The notes: a model not told the origin generated them from the sequence alone. Shown: positions 22,293 through 35,371, counted from the first letter of the stretch. The stretch: DNA of 64,000 nucleotides from Boswellia sacra (GCA_013180625.2 SNVD02014592.1:1-64000), one strand, 5' to 3'. Program-made: numbers and translations.

Positions 22293-23451
22293 GTTTACAT
22301 TTGCTATAATTTTGCAACTAGAAAGCTTGTTATTTCATGTGATGTTCAATTCGTTGAGACATAAACTTTCTTTCTATCAGAAGATCATAGTAGGAATCAA
22401 TCTCAGGGGAAGTTTTTATTTGATTCTGTTCCCTTACCTACTATTACATTTGACAACACATCTTATTCAAAGAAAGATGGTTAACAAGTCAATGAAGCTT
22501 AAAACCAGATATTACATCTTCTCAAATAGCAAGTAGTGAGTTGTCTTTATATCAACAACCCTTACAAAGAACAAGTAGACATATTTGGCCACCAAAAAGA
22601 ATGAAGGATTTCTTTATCTATCATGCGGTTTCATATCCATTGCAGAATTATTTGACATATGTAAATGTAAATGCTTCTCATGCAGCTTTTCTTACGTCAT
22701 TGTCTAGCAATCAAGAACCAAAAAGGTTAAAGAAGCTAACTCTAGTTTAACCTGGAAGGAAAGCTATGCAGGAAGAACTCCATGCACTTGATGATGATAA
22801 TACATTAAAGATTGTCAAATTGCCACCTAGAAAGAAAATCGTTGTCTAATGTTGGATATACCAAATTAAGTACAAGAGTGAAAATTGTTGACTACAATTT
22901 TGCAATATCTAAAGGATTCACCAAGAAAAGGTATATGGATACAAAAGAATGGTCATACATCTATCTCAACTTATGTGGATGTTGCCTTAGCAGGATGTCT
23001 AATTAATCGTAGATTAACAACAGGATATTGTACATTTGTTTAAGGGAATTTAGTCACATGGAAGAGTACGAAACAAAATATAGTAGCTAAGTCAAGTGCA
23101 AAGGTAGAATATCATGCCATGGCTATTATGACTAGTGAAATCATTTGGCTCAGAGCTTTGTTAACTAACTTGAATTTTTGTCCACTAGGTCCAAATAAAT
23201 TGGTTTGTGATAATCAAGTTGCTATTCATATTGCTTCAAACCCAGTCTTTCATGAACGAACAAACAATGTCAAAGTTGATTGTCATTTTGTTCGTAACAA
23301 GGTGTAAACCAATGTAATTTATATGCCTTTGGCTCGCAATGATTAATAGTTGGCTGACATCTTTAGAAAGAGCTTAACAACAAAAAAGTTTCAAGAGATA
23401 TTGTTCAGTTGGGCCCTCTTAATATTTCGCACCACCTTGAGGGGGAGTGTT
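22293..23451 (+). pseudogene. Ty1/copia polyprotein remnant with internal deletion
   Basis: The plus strand reads copia integrase C-terminus (ATRKLVISCDVQF near 22314), the spacer LTYVNVNASHAAFLTSLSS, and the start of reverse transcriptase (near 22750-22850). It then jumps to RNase H (LTTGYCTFV, KQNIVAKSSAKVEYHAMA, SEIIWLRALLTNLNF, LVCDNQVAIHIASNPVFHER) and a C-terminal LADIFRKSLTTKKFQEIL. Most of reverse transcriptase is deleted and several stops are present. It ends at the polypurine tract TTGAGGGGGAG just before 23452. The short LTR and the KLVCDNQAA-type RNase H suggest an Ale/Retrofit-like lineage, which is tentative. Confidence 0.82.
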
Positions 23452-23649
23452 GGTAGAGAAGAGGAAATTTACTTACGTTATTGATTTGGTAGATTTCTTA
23501 TTTCCTATTTTACAATATTGAGATTCCTACCATAAACAAAACTTTATAATCTCCTTTTATGCTAAGCTCTTGTACTTTGTTTGCCATAATCAATAAGAGA
23601 AAAAAAATATCTCTTCTCCCCCGTGCACATAGGTTGAAACCTCCACAGT
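23452..23649 (+). mobile_element. 3' LTR of the copia remnant (about 200 bp)
   Basis: It begins TGTTGGTAGAGAAGAGG right after the polypurine tract and ends near ACCTCCACA. It contains an AATAAGAGA-type polyadenylation region. The short length fits small copia lineages. The 3' boundary is approximate because no flanking duplication can be tested. Confidence 0.65.
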
Positions 23650-26194
23650 CGAAGCGCGTAAACTTTGTGTTGCAATTTGATGATGGCTTGCTTGACTAGA
23701 TTTCTTATCTGAAGGCTGTTTGCTTTAGTTTCTTCAACCTTGTATTTATATTTTTTTAATGCAAGTTTTTCAAATTCTTTTGGGAGAAAATTTAATCTAT
23801 AACTAGTAAATTTCACAATTTTTTGTTCAGTTATATTAATAAGCTTTAAATAGAATAAAGAATTCTCTTGTTAGCAAATTACAAATTGAAAATTTACCAA
23901 AAGCAAAAGTATAAAATTCACTTTCATATTATATTCCTATTAGTATACACATTTTTTTTTAAATTTTATTGTAATAAGTTGATGAAAAAGTTATAAATAT
24001 TATGTTTCATTTTTCATTATAAAATGCAAGCTTCTATGTTAACTAAATTATATATAAATAAATGAATGGGTGTTTTGGGATTGGGAAGGACTTAGACAAC
24101 CTTACAAGGCAGGCTAAGTAACCATTAACCATTATTTAGATAAAAATATAAATACCCCCAATATAGACCGTTTATTCAAGAAAAAATGTACACATAATAA
24201 AGGTATTATAGATATTTTATAATTTTGATTATTTTATTATTTAAATTATCAATAAAATAATGCTTTTAATGCTTTCATTCATTTATTTTTCAACAGTTAT
24301 CTTAAATTAAAGATAAGAGTAACATAGGAAGAAAAAACATAACAATATTATTTGACATATTTAGGGGTGTTCATGAAACTTCGTCAATGTGGTAATTCCG
24401 GTTGGATCTCATGGGGCCCTTCAGAGAGCCCAGCTGGGTTAGGACATGTCTGGCATTTAAAGCTAGGAATCAACGGAGTTCTCATGTCATGTGACAACCA
24501 AATCACTTTTTAACTATAGCTTCTTCTTGTAGTATAATTTATAATTTTTGTACTGGCCAATAGTGAATTTTGAAGATTCTGTGGTGGGACCTTATTAGAA
24601 ATCTTTTAAGATATGAAATTATTTTCTGTTGAAGTGTCATATGATAAATACTAGATCTTTTATTATATCCACCAATATTATTATCGTGTTTTAATTTTAA
24701 TTAACATAGAATTTTATGAGGTTTTTTTTTTTTTTCAATGTTTTGTTAAATAATTGGATGCAAGCAAGGGAGCACGGGGACACCCTTATGATAAGAACAG
24801 CTATGGCAGTGCATCAGGAATGAGTCATTAGCATGCCCTCACTTCATAATCGGTACATAAAAAAATATTGGGATGTTTTCTTACATCAAGTGTTGGTTAT
24901 TAAAAAAAAAAGGGGATAACCACAAAATGAGCCATAATTGATTTATTTTTTCAGCACCTAACCAACCATTAACAGGTAACTTGTTAATGTATTTCAACTT
25001 GTTATTCTGTAATAGGTTGACAAGTAGAGGTTTTAAGTTTTTTTTTATAAGAGTAATTTTTGTCCATGGTTGAATTTGGTTATGCAATCAAATGATACAT
25101 TAAATTTGTATTTTTCAAAACACTTTCTTAAATTTGGTTATTTCTTTTACTTTTTGATTTTTTTATTATTTAACTAATTAATTGGTTAATAAATTGATAA
25201 GTGAGCATTTTTTAACCGTTGTAGGTTGATGGATAATCTATTGATGGATGCGCACGCTCTGTCAGTTTGTCAAATATCAAAATAGTTTAAGTAAAATTTC
25301 TTTGAAAAAATAAGCTTATATTTAAATATTAGATTAACTCTTGAGAATCATGTGACGAATGCAAAACAAACCTCTAGACTACATATTTAAGTCTTGGAAA
25401 ATTGACCCACAAATTGAATTGAATTTACAATCATAAAATGACACTTGCTTCTCTTTACGCAGGCTAAGTATATTCCTTTTTAATAAAGTGTTACATTAAT
25501 TGACTTCAAAGAAGAAAAGACACAAAAGTTATAATCAATCTGTATGTTATCTCTCTTTCACTTTTACGAATTTTATTCAACATTAGGAATTAAAAAATAA
25601 TTCTTTAAATAAAATAAAATTGGTCTGAATTGTTTAATATTAGGTAATAAAGTATATATATGAAGGTGAGCATGTTTGAGATAATGCGGTAATAATGAGA
25701 GCAATAAATGGAGTTGTGAGTGAATGATATAAGTAATGTTAAATTGACAGAAACATTGTAAAGACTAAACTAACCCATCACTTCGGTTCACAGGGTTTCA
25801 TGTGGTGGCTGAGGATGTTGTTTCCCTCCGTATAACAACCTTGACGTCTACAAAATCAAAAAACAACAAACCAAACAAAACAAACAATCTCTTGTTTGGT
25901 TAAAATTTTTTTTACTCTTTAATTTCTCTACTGTAATCAGATCATAACAGCTTCACTCAATCATTTACTCTTCTTTACATTCAAAAAAATAAAAAATATA
26001 TATATAATATATCTTACTTGAAACTGTTCTGGTCTGCGTGTTTCTTGATACGTGTTAGTGTTCATGTAGACTTGGGATGGTGAAAGATTGTTTTTTTTTT
26101 TTGTTTATGTGAATCGATTCCTTGATCAAATCTGGTAAATGGGTCGGTTTGGAATCGTGATTTGGTGTTGAATTGTGGAGAGGATCAGCGAAAG
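23650..26194. other. Intergenic region upstream of the galacturonosyltransferase gene
   Basis: AT-rich DNA with no credible coding frame. A poly-T run lies at 24723-24736. A TATA-rich stretch at 25990-26012 is a possible core promoter for the gene starting at 26195, but no initiation site can be proved. The region 25790-26190 is likely promoter and 5' UTR. Confidence 0.4.
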
Positions 26195-29100
26195 ATGCGG
26201 CGGCGGGCTGCCGAGTATCGGCGCCCGGTTCGGAGGAGGTTTTCTGCTTGGATCTGGGTTCTCCTCGGGCTGTTCTTGTTTGCAGGATTGGTTTTGTTTG
26301 TAGTTCACCACAATCATAATGAAGATCGGGTTGACAAGATAGTACAGGTAAGCAGAGGGAGAACCCTTTTCTTGTTTTTATTTCATTTGATCTAATAAAT
26401 GTTGTCTGCTATTTTTCATTGATTTGATGTCGTTTTAATTCTCTGTGTTGGGTCGTTTTTGGGGATGCCCTTCTGATCTTGCTGCTTGGAATGTTTATAT
26501 GTGTGCTTTGGATTGGTTAGGAGTTTTGATGCTACTTGAATGACTATTTACGACAGGAAAGATTGAGTTTTAGTGTCTTTGTTTAGATTCTACTTTTGTT
26601 TGCGCTTGTACATGCCATTAACCTGCCTCTTGCAATTTGGAAGTTTTGTATCTGTATTCGATGTAAACACGATATTATTCTCATATTCTAGTTGTTAAAT
26701 TATGTGGCATATGTACTGGATTTCATCTATGTTGACTTGTTAAACTGTTGCTAAACATATGTCTTTCAAAATGGGTTAACATTCCGATATCGGTCTTCTG
26801 GTCTTTGTATCAGAGGCCTGGTTGTGTCTTTCAGGTTTGAGTTTCGCTGACAAATGTTCAATTATTAATTGGGTTGTTGGACTCTATCAATTGGGTTGTT
26901 GGACTCTATCAATCTGAACTCTCTTACTACCTCTTAGATCTCCAAATGAAAGAGCATTTTGTAGGAGTCAATGTGAATAAGCTTTGTGGTTTTTAAATGT
27001 GACATTTTTTCATTTGCGTGACAAAAATTGATAAAAAGATCTCTCTTACCTTGTGACATATGTTCATTTTGAGAATTGGAAGTTCTGTATGATAATCTTT
27101 AGAGGAAACATATTCTATATTGAAATTATTGACTTTTAGGTACTATGCTAAGCAGTCTTGTCGATCGTTTAGATTTTAGATCTGTAAATCAACTGGATGG
27201 AGCTATTCCTTCAAGCTTTGAGTTTTTTGAATCGATAATTTCTTACTGCTCATAAATTAAAAAATGAACACAGCCTTGTTAAATACCATACTCATTTGGT
27301 TGTTGATGATGCCAGTTATCATACTGTTGTTCCTAAAACCGCTAAATGGATGCGTTTAGTGGGCAATATTTACGACGGACAAGAATTGTCACATTTTTGT
27401 GGTTGGTTGCTTAAACAAAACATCAAGGGGAATTATGAGATCATCATACTGTCTCTTTAGTGAAAATTGATATTAATAGACAGGGTTGGATTGAGAGTAT
27501 CGATTGCATATTAATGATAGCTTATGTTTTCATTGGTATCTTCTTGGACACAAAAATGGCCTTTATTTTTCTCCATGGGTTAGGGAAGAAGGGGAGTTTT
27601 AATGTTATAGATAGGGAAAGCTGGCTGCAATGAAAAATTCAGGCATGGCTTAGGGAGAGATTTTTTACCTATTTGAAATTCTTTGTTTCATTCAGAGCCT
27701 CAAGAGAACAACAATGGATCTACAAATTTTGTGCTGGAAGGAAAACTTAGCATTCACTTTTCCCCTTTGATTTGACACTCAATATTTTTTCATGACTGTT
27801 GTATAATTCTCCTTTTCCTAAATCAATATTCTTAGTGGATTGGTATTCTTTTATATAGTGCTTTTTGGCTCCTCACTACTGATATTTTGGATTTTATTTA
27901 TTATCACGGCTTTCATTTTATTATTTAAGATTTGTTTTAAAATTTCTTATTTCTTTCACTGCACAAAATCTAAGCCATTCTCCAAATCTAGATTTCCTTT
28001 CGGATCATCTCCTTATGAAATCATGGAGAAACTTTTAGAACCAATCTTGATATTTTCTCTTCAGTCTAGATTAAATTTGCTTTTGAGGAGAGAAATTAGC
28101 CATGTGAAAATCTAGTTGCATCATTCAAATGAATCTCATGGTTACATTTGATCATATTGACCTTAAATTCAAAGAGTTAAATGATGTCAATCTCATAAAT
28201 ATTAGCCTCATAATTCAGAGATTTTTGCATCATGTGTATGCAATATTTTCTTTGGTCAATTTTTCTATTATTAATATTTCTTATTTTTGTGACTGCACAT
28301 AAAGCAAGCTATTAAATTTCTCTTCAATTTTTGATTTGAAAATTATTGTCTTATGTAGCTTTCTTGTCCACATTAATACATTATTTTAGAAATTGTAGAA
28401 GGTTGAACTTCTTTCCCCTTACATAAAGGCCAAATACCTTTCTTTTTGTCCTCTGAATGCATGATTGTTATGTCCTTCTGCATTAGTTTGAGCCCTTATT
28501 ACTGTGATGATCTTATAGAGTATGCAGAATGCTTTAGTCTACCAGTCGTCTATGCATTTAGGATCATTAATCGATCTATAGAATATTCTTGAATCTTGTT
28601 CATCATCTGGAAAGCTTTCTCTCTCTCTCTCTCTCTCTCTGAATTTTGATTTTATTTTTTGCATATGTTGAAACAATCATTCTGCTCCAAGATTTAAAAA
28701 AAAAGAAAAAAAGAAAGCATTTGTTATCTCCAAAGTTTGTTGATCTACTTTTAACATGCTATGAAGAGAGGATGAAAGAATTTGCAAGAACATTTTAAGA
28801 ATATGGTTTAATTTCAATAGCTGCTTCAGGAATGTTGATTACAGTGTTGTAGGAAATTGCATTATCTGGTGTTATAGAGAGGCTATGAAGTTTTGTGCTA
28901 ATCTTCTTCCTTTAAAGTAAAAGAAAAGGAAGTTATTGTAAGCTGGGCATGGAGTTGGCTAGGATATCCAGGGGATGCTAGGTGATTATTGTTCCCTGTT
29001 TGAGTGACTTTCTAATCAATGAGTAAGTTGAAATCTTCCAAATGAAATAGAAGGCTTGAATATATTTCAGTCGTTTAAGCATTTTCGGAATTGGCCGGAA

Positions 29101-31416
29101 AATATGATGTTTAGGGCATTGGTTAGTATTTATCTGTGTTTAAAATGATATTATCAAACTCTCTACTAGTTCTCATGGGTTCTAATGTTACGGGTGCTAC
29201 ATAAGAAAACTATGATGAAAATTTCTTTAAATTCATCACCGTGCTCACCTCCACAGCTACGATTTTTCCGCAACCAATTTTTCAACACCTGTGTCACTGC
29301 TATAGCATTCTATTGTCACTGCCTAATGTACTTCTCACTGTCTTCAGTGACCTGGAATTACAGTGGCTTCACTATAGAACACGTGTGCCGCCTCCTTGTG
29401 GGTACATCTCTTAGCTACATTTTTTTAAAGGTCTCTAACAAGATTCTACTACTGTTGCTGCTGATTTTCATCATTAGCCGCATATTGAACCAACCTTACT
29501 CTTTTAAGGACTTCTTGATTGATCTGTTGCTTGTTTCTAGACTTCTGCTTGTTTTAGGTGCAAACAAATAGATCAGTTCACACAGAGGCTTTTGAAATTA
29601 TATGATGAGTTAATGGTCAATTAAAATCATATAAATGTGATTAAATCTTACAAGTCCATCTTTAAGCTATTTACGTAGCAGTCAATTACATTTTTTGACC
29701 GTGTTGGGCCTCTTTGCTCTTTGTGCAATACAATCCTTTTAAATAAATTGTACTTGTGCAATCTTTTCTTCTTCTTTTTTTTTTTTTTTTTTTTGGGTTT
29801 TCCACTACATATTTTATAAGTACTGCAAAATTGTAATAATATGTTATGTAAACATTGTTACATGTAAGTGAATGAGAGTACTAACAGTTTATATGTTGTT
29901 GAACATTGGTTTCTGGATTAATTGTTTTGAGGACTTATCCTTCTCTGCCTCCCTTTAACAGGAGAAAACTGCTAGAACAGAGCCGGTTGTCCGTGAGACC
30001 TTTAATTATACTGAGGAGATATTAAGTGCCACCTCATTTTCCCGACAGTTGGCAGAGCAAATGACACTTGCCAAGGCTTATGTCATCATTGCCAAAGAGC
30101 ACAACAATCTTCACCTTGCATGGGAGCTAAGCCAGATGATCAGAAGTTGCCAGCTTTTACTTTCTAAAGCTGCCATGAGAGGAGAACCTATCACACTACA
30201 AGAAGCAGAGCCAATTATTAGTAGCTTATCATCTCTCATCTTTAAGGCACAGGAGGCTCATTATGACATTGCAACCACAATAATGACAATGAAATCTCAT
30301 ATTCAAGCCCTTGAAGATCGTGCAAATGCAGCAACAGTTCAGAGTAGTTTGTTTGGGCAATTAGTGGCTGAAGCTCTACCAAAGAGTCTTCACTGCCTAA
30401 AAGTCAAGCTCACAGCTGATTGGCTTAAAAGCATGAGCCTTCAAGATGTTGCAGCTGAGAGGCGGAACTCTATGCGCCTTGTGGACAACAATCTCTATCA
30501 CTTCTGCATATTTTCGGATAATGTGCTGGCTGCCTCTGTAGTTGTCAATTCTACCATCAGTAACGCTGATCATCCAAAGCAGATTGTCTTCCACATTGTC
30601 ACCAATCAAATCACCTATGGAGCTATGCAGGCTTGGTTCCTCAATAATGACTTCAAAGGGTCTACCATAGACGTTCAGAATATAGAGGAATTCTCTTGGT
30701 TGAATGCTTCATACGCTCCCATTGCGAAACAGCTCATGGATGCCGATTCACGGGCCTATTATTTTGGTCAGTATCAAGATCTGAGGGTTGAGCCGAAGTT
30801 GCGGAATCCAAAGTACCTGTCTTTGCTAAACCACCTTCGCTTTTACATTCCAGAGATCTACCCTCAACTGGAAAAAGTAGTTTTTCTTGATGATGATGTT
30901 GTTGTTCAGAAGGATCTGACACCACTTTTCTCATTGGATTTACATGGAAATGTGAATGGTGCAGTTGAAACTTGTCTTGAAGCATTTCATCGTTATTACA
31001 AGTATCTTAATTTCTCAAACCCGATGATCAGCTCAAAGTTTGACCCTCAGGCATGTGGATGGGCATTTGGTATGAATGTTTTTGATTTGATTGCGTGGAG
31101 GAAAGCAAATGTTACTGCACGGTATCATTACTGGCAGGAGCAGAATGCTGATCGGACACTGTGGAAGCTGGGAACACTTCCTCCTGCTCTTCTAGCTTTT
31201 TATGGACTCATAGAGCCACTCGATAGGAGATGGCATGTGTTGGGCTTGGGTTATGATATGAACATCGACAATCGTCTGATTGAGAGCGCTGCTGTCATTC
31301 ACTTTAATGGGAACATGAAGCCATGGCTGAAATTGGCAGTTAGCAGGTATAAGCCTCTATGGGAACAATATGTAAATCAGAGCCACCCATATTTTGAAGA
31401 TTGTGTTACAAGTTAA
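26195..31416 (+). CDS. GAUT11: GAUT11-type galacturonosyltransferase (homogalacturonan synthesis)
   Basis: GAUT proteins are Golgi type II membrane glycosyltransferases (family GT8) that add galacturonic acid from UDP-GalA to pectin. Exon 1 is 26195-26347 (donor CAG|GTAAG) and exon 2 is 29962-31416 (acceptor AACAG), giving 535 residues. That is close to my recollection of about 537 for Arabidopsis GAUT11, whose N-terminus and body it resembles. Residues 2-15 are arginine rich and 16-37 form the single membrane anchor. SRQLAEQMTLAKAY follows the stem. The GT8 domain runs from about NLYHFCIFSDN (228) and includes the metal-binding LDDDVV (360-365), CGWAFGMNVFDLIAW (416-430) and HFNGNMKPW (498-506). 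I chose ATG 26195 because it gives the family start MRRRA; an upstream in-frame TTG is not a start. No break is visible. Confidence 0.95.
27239..27460 (+). other. Unrecognised coding-like island inside the GAUT11 intron
   Basis: An open stretch of 73 codons without a Met start ends at TAG 27458-27460. Its composition is unusually protein-like for this AT-rich intron, including VVDDASYHTVVPKTAKWMR, VGNIYDGQELSHF and CGWLLKQNIKGNYEII. I do not recognise the family. It may be an inserted gene or organelle fragment, or chance. Confidence 0.25.
28617..28640. repeat. (CT)n microsatellite
   Basis: About twelve CT units lie within the GAUT11 intron. Confidence 0.9.
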
Positions 31417-32340
31417 AATATGCTACTTCTTGATCATCAGTAATTTATGCGATCGTCAATATTTTAAACCCTCAACCAGTAATCGCATCCTTGTAGAGTT
31501 GGAAGTAGAAAATTTTGACTTCTTTAGGAGTTTTTTCATTTGACTTTATTTTTTCTTAATCATAGTATCATAAAAGAAAACAAATTTTATATACATTAGA
31601 AATTTGAAAGTTACTAGGTGAAGAGTTGAGGGATTAATTTTTGCTGATGCGATTTCTTTTGCTCTTTTGTAAGCTGTAGAATTTTTTGTTCTTTAGCAAA
31701 AATCTTGTAATAATTTCTCAGCTCTTTTGAACTACAAGGTAGTTGAACCCAAATACCCTTTTGTCTTCTTTCTCTATTGTTTCTGTAATTTAAAACATCA
31801 GCCAGATAATCTAGTCATTATTGGGAATTTTGTGAGAGAATTTTTTATATTGTATCCATTTGGCTGCAGAACATTTCCTTGGTGCTATGCTACTTCAAGA
31901 GTTTTTCAGTGTAGACGTGGTTCACATCCATTAGTAGCTTTCGGAAGATGAAAATTTCTAAGACTTCCCCGGTGCATCAACGCTTCCTAAAAGATGTCAT
32001 TGTTAACCCAAGACTACTTCAAGGCTCAGCCCATTGATAGAATCTTGGCCGCCTCCCAAAAACCAGTATCACATGGCTGAGAAGCGAGAGCACTACATTT
32101 TGCCACCCTAACCATGTCAAGGAAAGAAGATACTAATTGGAGTAATTTATAAATAAACAAAAAGTAACGTAGATTTTTTGTTATACTTGAGCAAGAAATA
32201 CACAAATGTAATCATATTATATATAAATATAGCAAGATAAAGTAATAACAGTTGTCCAAGTAACTTTAAAAATTATAAACCGAAAGTGTACTCATACAAG
32301 CTGATTAATTTGTTGAACAAAGCCATGCTACCCAAACGAA
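31417..32340. other. 3' flank of GAUT11 and intergenic DNA
   Basis: The first few hundred bases are presumably the 3' UTR, with T-rich and TTGTAATAATTT-like polyadenylation signals near 31706. The remainder has no recognisable feature; the open frame at 31727-31951 carries no known motif. Confidence 0.4.
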
Positions 32341-32344
32341 ATCT

Positions 32345-32665
32345 CTAGAATTCTTATCGAGAGCTTTCCAACTTGTGCTTGGTAGCCCGTTCAACTCTTT
32401 AAATCATCCCAGGTGCTGGATAATTAATTCTTCGAATCTCCAACCGCACCTCTCCTGAAGATGCTTTATTTCCTAATCTTACAGGAGAATTGGTGCCCAT
32501 ACAAAAACGTGCCACTTTTGCTCTTCCTCCAAGAACAAGGGGCGTCCTAGAAACTTTAGCCAACTACTTTCCATTGAGCAAAGCATCCCTCGTCGTTTCT
32601 TCATACTTAAAGAAAAGTACAGAATCGGGCCTCTCTAGAAGTCCTTCACAGAATGGCCCAAAGGC
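32345..32665 (-). pseudogene. Sulfotransferase relic, C-terminal part
   Basis: The minus strand is a heavily damaged relative of the gene at 33376. In shifting frames it shows a KYEET-like segment, WLKFLGRPLFLEEEQKW (compare RLAEFLGHPF plus acidic run), a GAVGDSKN remnant of the GDWKN PAPS-binding region, and a C-terminus resembling RVERATKHKLESS. Stops and frameshifts occur throughout. It lies head to head with the intact gene about 0.7 kb away, indicating an old inverted duplication. Its N-terminal half is not recognisable. Confidence 0.72.
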
Positions 32666-33316
32666 CTCTTAAGTCAAAGGTAGCAAGTTTTTGGTCTATT
32701 CTTTTTACGAAAGCCCACGTAGATGTAAGAACTTCTTGGGGGTCCCGGGTGACCCCACAATCTTGAACCTAGATCAATGCATAATAACAATTAAACACAT
32801 TACATTATTAGAAAAAGATCATAATAATTTAAAAATACAACCATCGAAATAGAACCTTAATTTTATGCAGCCAAAAATTCAAGAAACCCAAAAAAAAACT
32901 GAAAAAGAGAGATGATTGAGTGAAGAAATATAGTGAAAAAAAAGGGTAAAGTATCAATAAAGTAGTGTTAATAAAAAAAATAAAAAGACCAATAAATAAG
33001 TAAAAGATAATAGTGGAATAATGTTGGAAATTTGTTTTGAATTTTAGATTTTAAATTTGGAACAATGGCTAGAGTAGATTGATGTATTGAGTACAACCAT
33101 TTTTTTTTAACGAAATGTTTTTATCCAATTGACAGTACAATACAACCATGCACCGGTACATTGCTGTAGTGGAGCATGACCCCACTTAAAAAAGTTTGAG
33201 TTGAAGCAACCTTTGGTGCATCCCAACTCATCGACTCTGTCGGCTACAATTTCGTAACTGGACTTGTTGATCTGGTGTACAAAAGAAAAGAAAATAGCAT
33301 AATTTAGAAACCCCGC

Positions 33317-33324
33317 ATATATAT
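33317..33324 (+). promoter_or_regulatory. Candidate TATA box of the sulfotransferase gene
   Basis: ATATATAT within CCCCGCATATATATCAT, about 50 bases before the ATG at 33376. It is conserved in the duplicated upstream region of the pseudogene (45905-45912), which supports a functional role. Confidence 0.5.
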
Positions 33325-33375
33325 CATAAAATTCTTAATTGCATCTGCGCGGGGCCCCCATAGCCTCTCAATCTC

Positions 33376-34392
33376 ATGGCTGCAGACCTAATCACGGCTC
33401 AAAACTGCTTTCATCCTAGATCAAAGGAAGAAGAAGAAGAAATTGAAACAGTCTACGACAACTACAGGGACATGATCACAACCCTTCCAAGAACCAAGGG
33501 ATGGTCCACTCAGCATCTCTGCCTATACCAAGGTTTTTGGTTCCAACCAGGTGTTGGACTAGAAGGTGTGATGTGGGTACAGCAACACTTCAAGCCTCGA
33601 CCCACCGATGTTTACTTAATCAGCACCCCGAAATCTGGTACTACTTGGCTTAAGGCTCTCCTTTTCTCCATAATATACCGAAATCAATATGATTTCTCAA
33701 CTCATCCTTTGCTCACCACTAGTGTCCATGATTGTGTTCCTTTCATGGAATTTGACCTTTTCAAGAACAACCCAATTGGGGATCCTGAAATTTTACCCTC
33801 CCCGAGAATACTTGCTTCCCATATAGCTTTCACTTTGTTACCAGATTCCATCAAAAACTCTCCTTCTCCCATTGTCTACATCTCCAGAGACCCTAAAGAC
33901 GTGCTTGTTTCCTTGTGGCAATTCATGCTGAAGGTCAAACCCAAAGAGCTGCCACCCATTTCCCTTGATGATGCTTTTGAACAGTTCTCTAAAGGGATTT
34001 CCCCAACCGGGCCCTTCTGGGAACATGTTTTAGGCTTCTGGAAAGCAAGTCTAGAACACCCCAAGAAAATACTTTTCCTGAAATACGAAGAACTGAAAAA
34101 GGAGCCCTTAGTGAACGTGAAGAGATTGGCAGAGTTTCTGGGCCACCCGTTTTCTTCAGAAGAGGAGGAAAATGGAATTGTTGAGGAAATTTTAAAACTT
34201 TGCAGCTTCGAGAACATGAAAAATTTAGAGGTGAACAAGACTGGAGACTACCGCGTTCGTGGCACCAAAAATAATGTGTTCTTCAGGGAAGGTAAGGTTG
34301 GAGATTGGAAGAATCATCTAAAACCTCAAATGATTGAACGCCTTGACCAAATTACAAAGCAGAAGTTCCACGGTTCTGGGTTGATTCTTTAG
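33376..34392 (+). CDS. Cytosolic sulfotransferase (SOT family), single exon
   Basis: It transfers sulfate from PAPS to a small hydroxylated acceptor in the cytosol; the acceptor cannot be read from sequence (plant relatives act on flavonols, brassinosteroids, hydroxyjasmonate or others). The 338-residue, intronless ORF is a normal plant SOT length. Visible motifs are the 5'-phosphosulfate loop PKSGTTW (85-91), a catalytic-type His118 in SVHDCVPF, Ser-His at 148-149, the 3'-phosphate region YISRDPKDVLVSLW (168-181), KYEEL (236-240) and the C-terminal REGKVGDWKNHL (304-315). The canonical RKGxxGDWK has Glu instead of Lys at position 305. There is no signal peptide or membrane segment. The gene lies between a sulfotransferase relic (32345-32665, minus) and a damaged paralogue at 45959. 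Confidence 0.94.
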   Translation: MAADLITAQNCFHPRSKEEEEEIETVYDNYRDMITTLPRTKGWSTQHLCLYQGFWFQPGVGLEGVMWVQQHFKPRPTDVYLISTPKSGTTWLKALLFSIIYRNQYDFSTHPLLTTSVHDCVPFMEFDLFKNNPIGDPEILPSPRILASHIAFTLLPDSIKNSPSPIVYISRDPKDVLVSLWQFMLKVKPKELPPISLDDAFEQFSKGISPTGPFWEHVLGFWKASLEHPKKILFLKYEELKKEPLVNVKRLAEFLGHPFSSEEEENGIVEEILKLCSFENMKNLEVNKTGDYRVRGTKNNVFFREGKVGDWKNHLKPQMIERLDQITKQKFHGSGLIL

Positions 34393-35371
34393 TTGATCTA
34401 GACTTCCACTTCAAGAGTGACTAGTGACCAATTTGTTGTTGATTAATAAGCGGGTGATTAATTTGTAATCCTTGCAGTTTATCTATTATTGTAATTATTT
34501 TGTTAAAATTATAGAAAATAAAATGCTACGGCTGCGGCATCAGGTCTCTTTGCGGAGGTTCGACACCGAAGCATTTCTTTATAGAATTGATAGTCTAATT
34601 TCTGTCCAAAGTTATGTTTATTAAACTCTTAATAAAAATAAAATTCACATGTATAAATTAGGCTTAATATTAAAAACTATTATCCAAATAATAATAAAAT
34701 TAAAGAAACTAATTTTGATTTTATATAAGCTTGAGCTTGATGGAGGCTCCAAATTGTGCATCCTTTATAGGGGCTTTAAACCCACAAGCCGCCCAACCTA
34801 TGGAATCATATTTTTTACGCCCTCAGGGTTAATGTGAAAAAACTTAGATGCTCAAGATGTATGGTTTGACGTAAGCTCTTGGATTTGAGTCTATGCTATC
34901 AGAATAAATTATGTTTTATCTGGGGATAGGGATACGGTGTTAGTAGGGAGGGCAATTGTACCGGCGGGGCTGGGTACCTGACTCCTGGGCTTGGCGACAC
35001 ATAAATTTTGCGAAATTTCGTAGATTTAACCGCGGAGCCCAAAATAATGAATAATATATAATTAAATAGAATTAATTTGTAATTGTGTAATAATTCCAAT
35101 TCAAATCCAACAATATAATTATCATTCAGCGCAACTTAGTATTTTAAAAATAATTAACACCCAACAATATGAGCCCAGCTCAAAGTCCAAACCCTATTTC
35201 AATATTTTTAAACGAGAAATTAGATGTTTGGACATTTTAGAATATTATTTTATTTTATGTTAATCGAACTTCAAATTTAAAATAATAAATTTCTATATTT
35301 AATTTCAACATCAATATTTTAGTAACCAATTTACTAATTTAATAAAAAATTATTGAACAATTGGATTTTGC

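Larger units (their letters stand above)
26348..29961 (+). other. Large intron of the GAUT11-like gene (3,614 bp)
   Basis: GT...AG intron between codon 51 and codon 52, in phase 0. It contains a perfect 22-bp tandem duplication (unit AATTGGGTTGTTGGACTCTATC, given as two parts AATTGGGTTGTT and GGACTCTATC) at 26868-26911, a CT microsatellite at 28617-28640, a T run at 29777-29794, and a coding-like island at 27239-27460. Other open frames (27840-28115, 29185-29571) have no recognisable motifs. The last 60 bases are pyrimidine rich before the acceptor. Confidence 0.85.

Noticed and set aside
26162..26194. Upstream extension of the GAUT11 reading frame
   Set aside because: It begins at a TTG codon; the first ATG at 26195 gives the family-typical N-terminus.
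29185..29571. 128-codon open frame in the GAUT11 intron
   Set aside because: Low-complexity hydrophobic translation of AT-rich DNA, with no recognised domain and no splice context.
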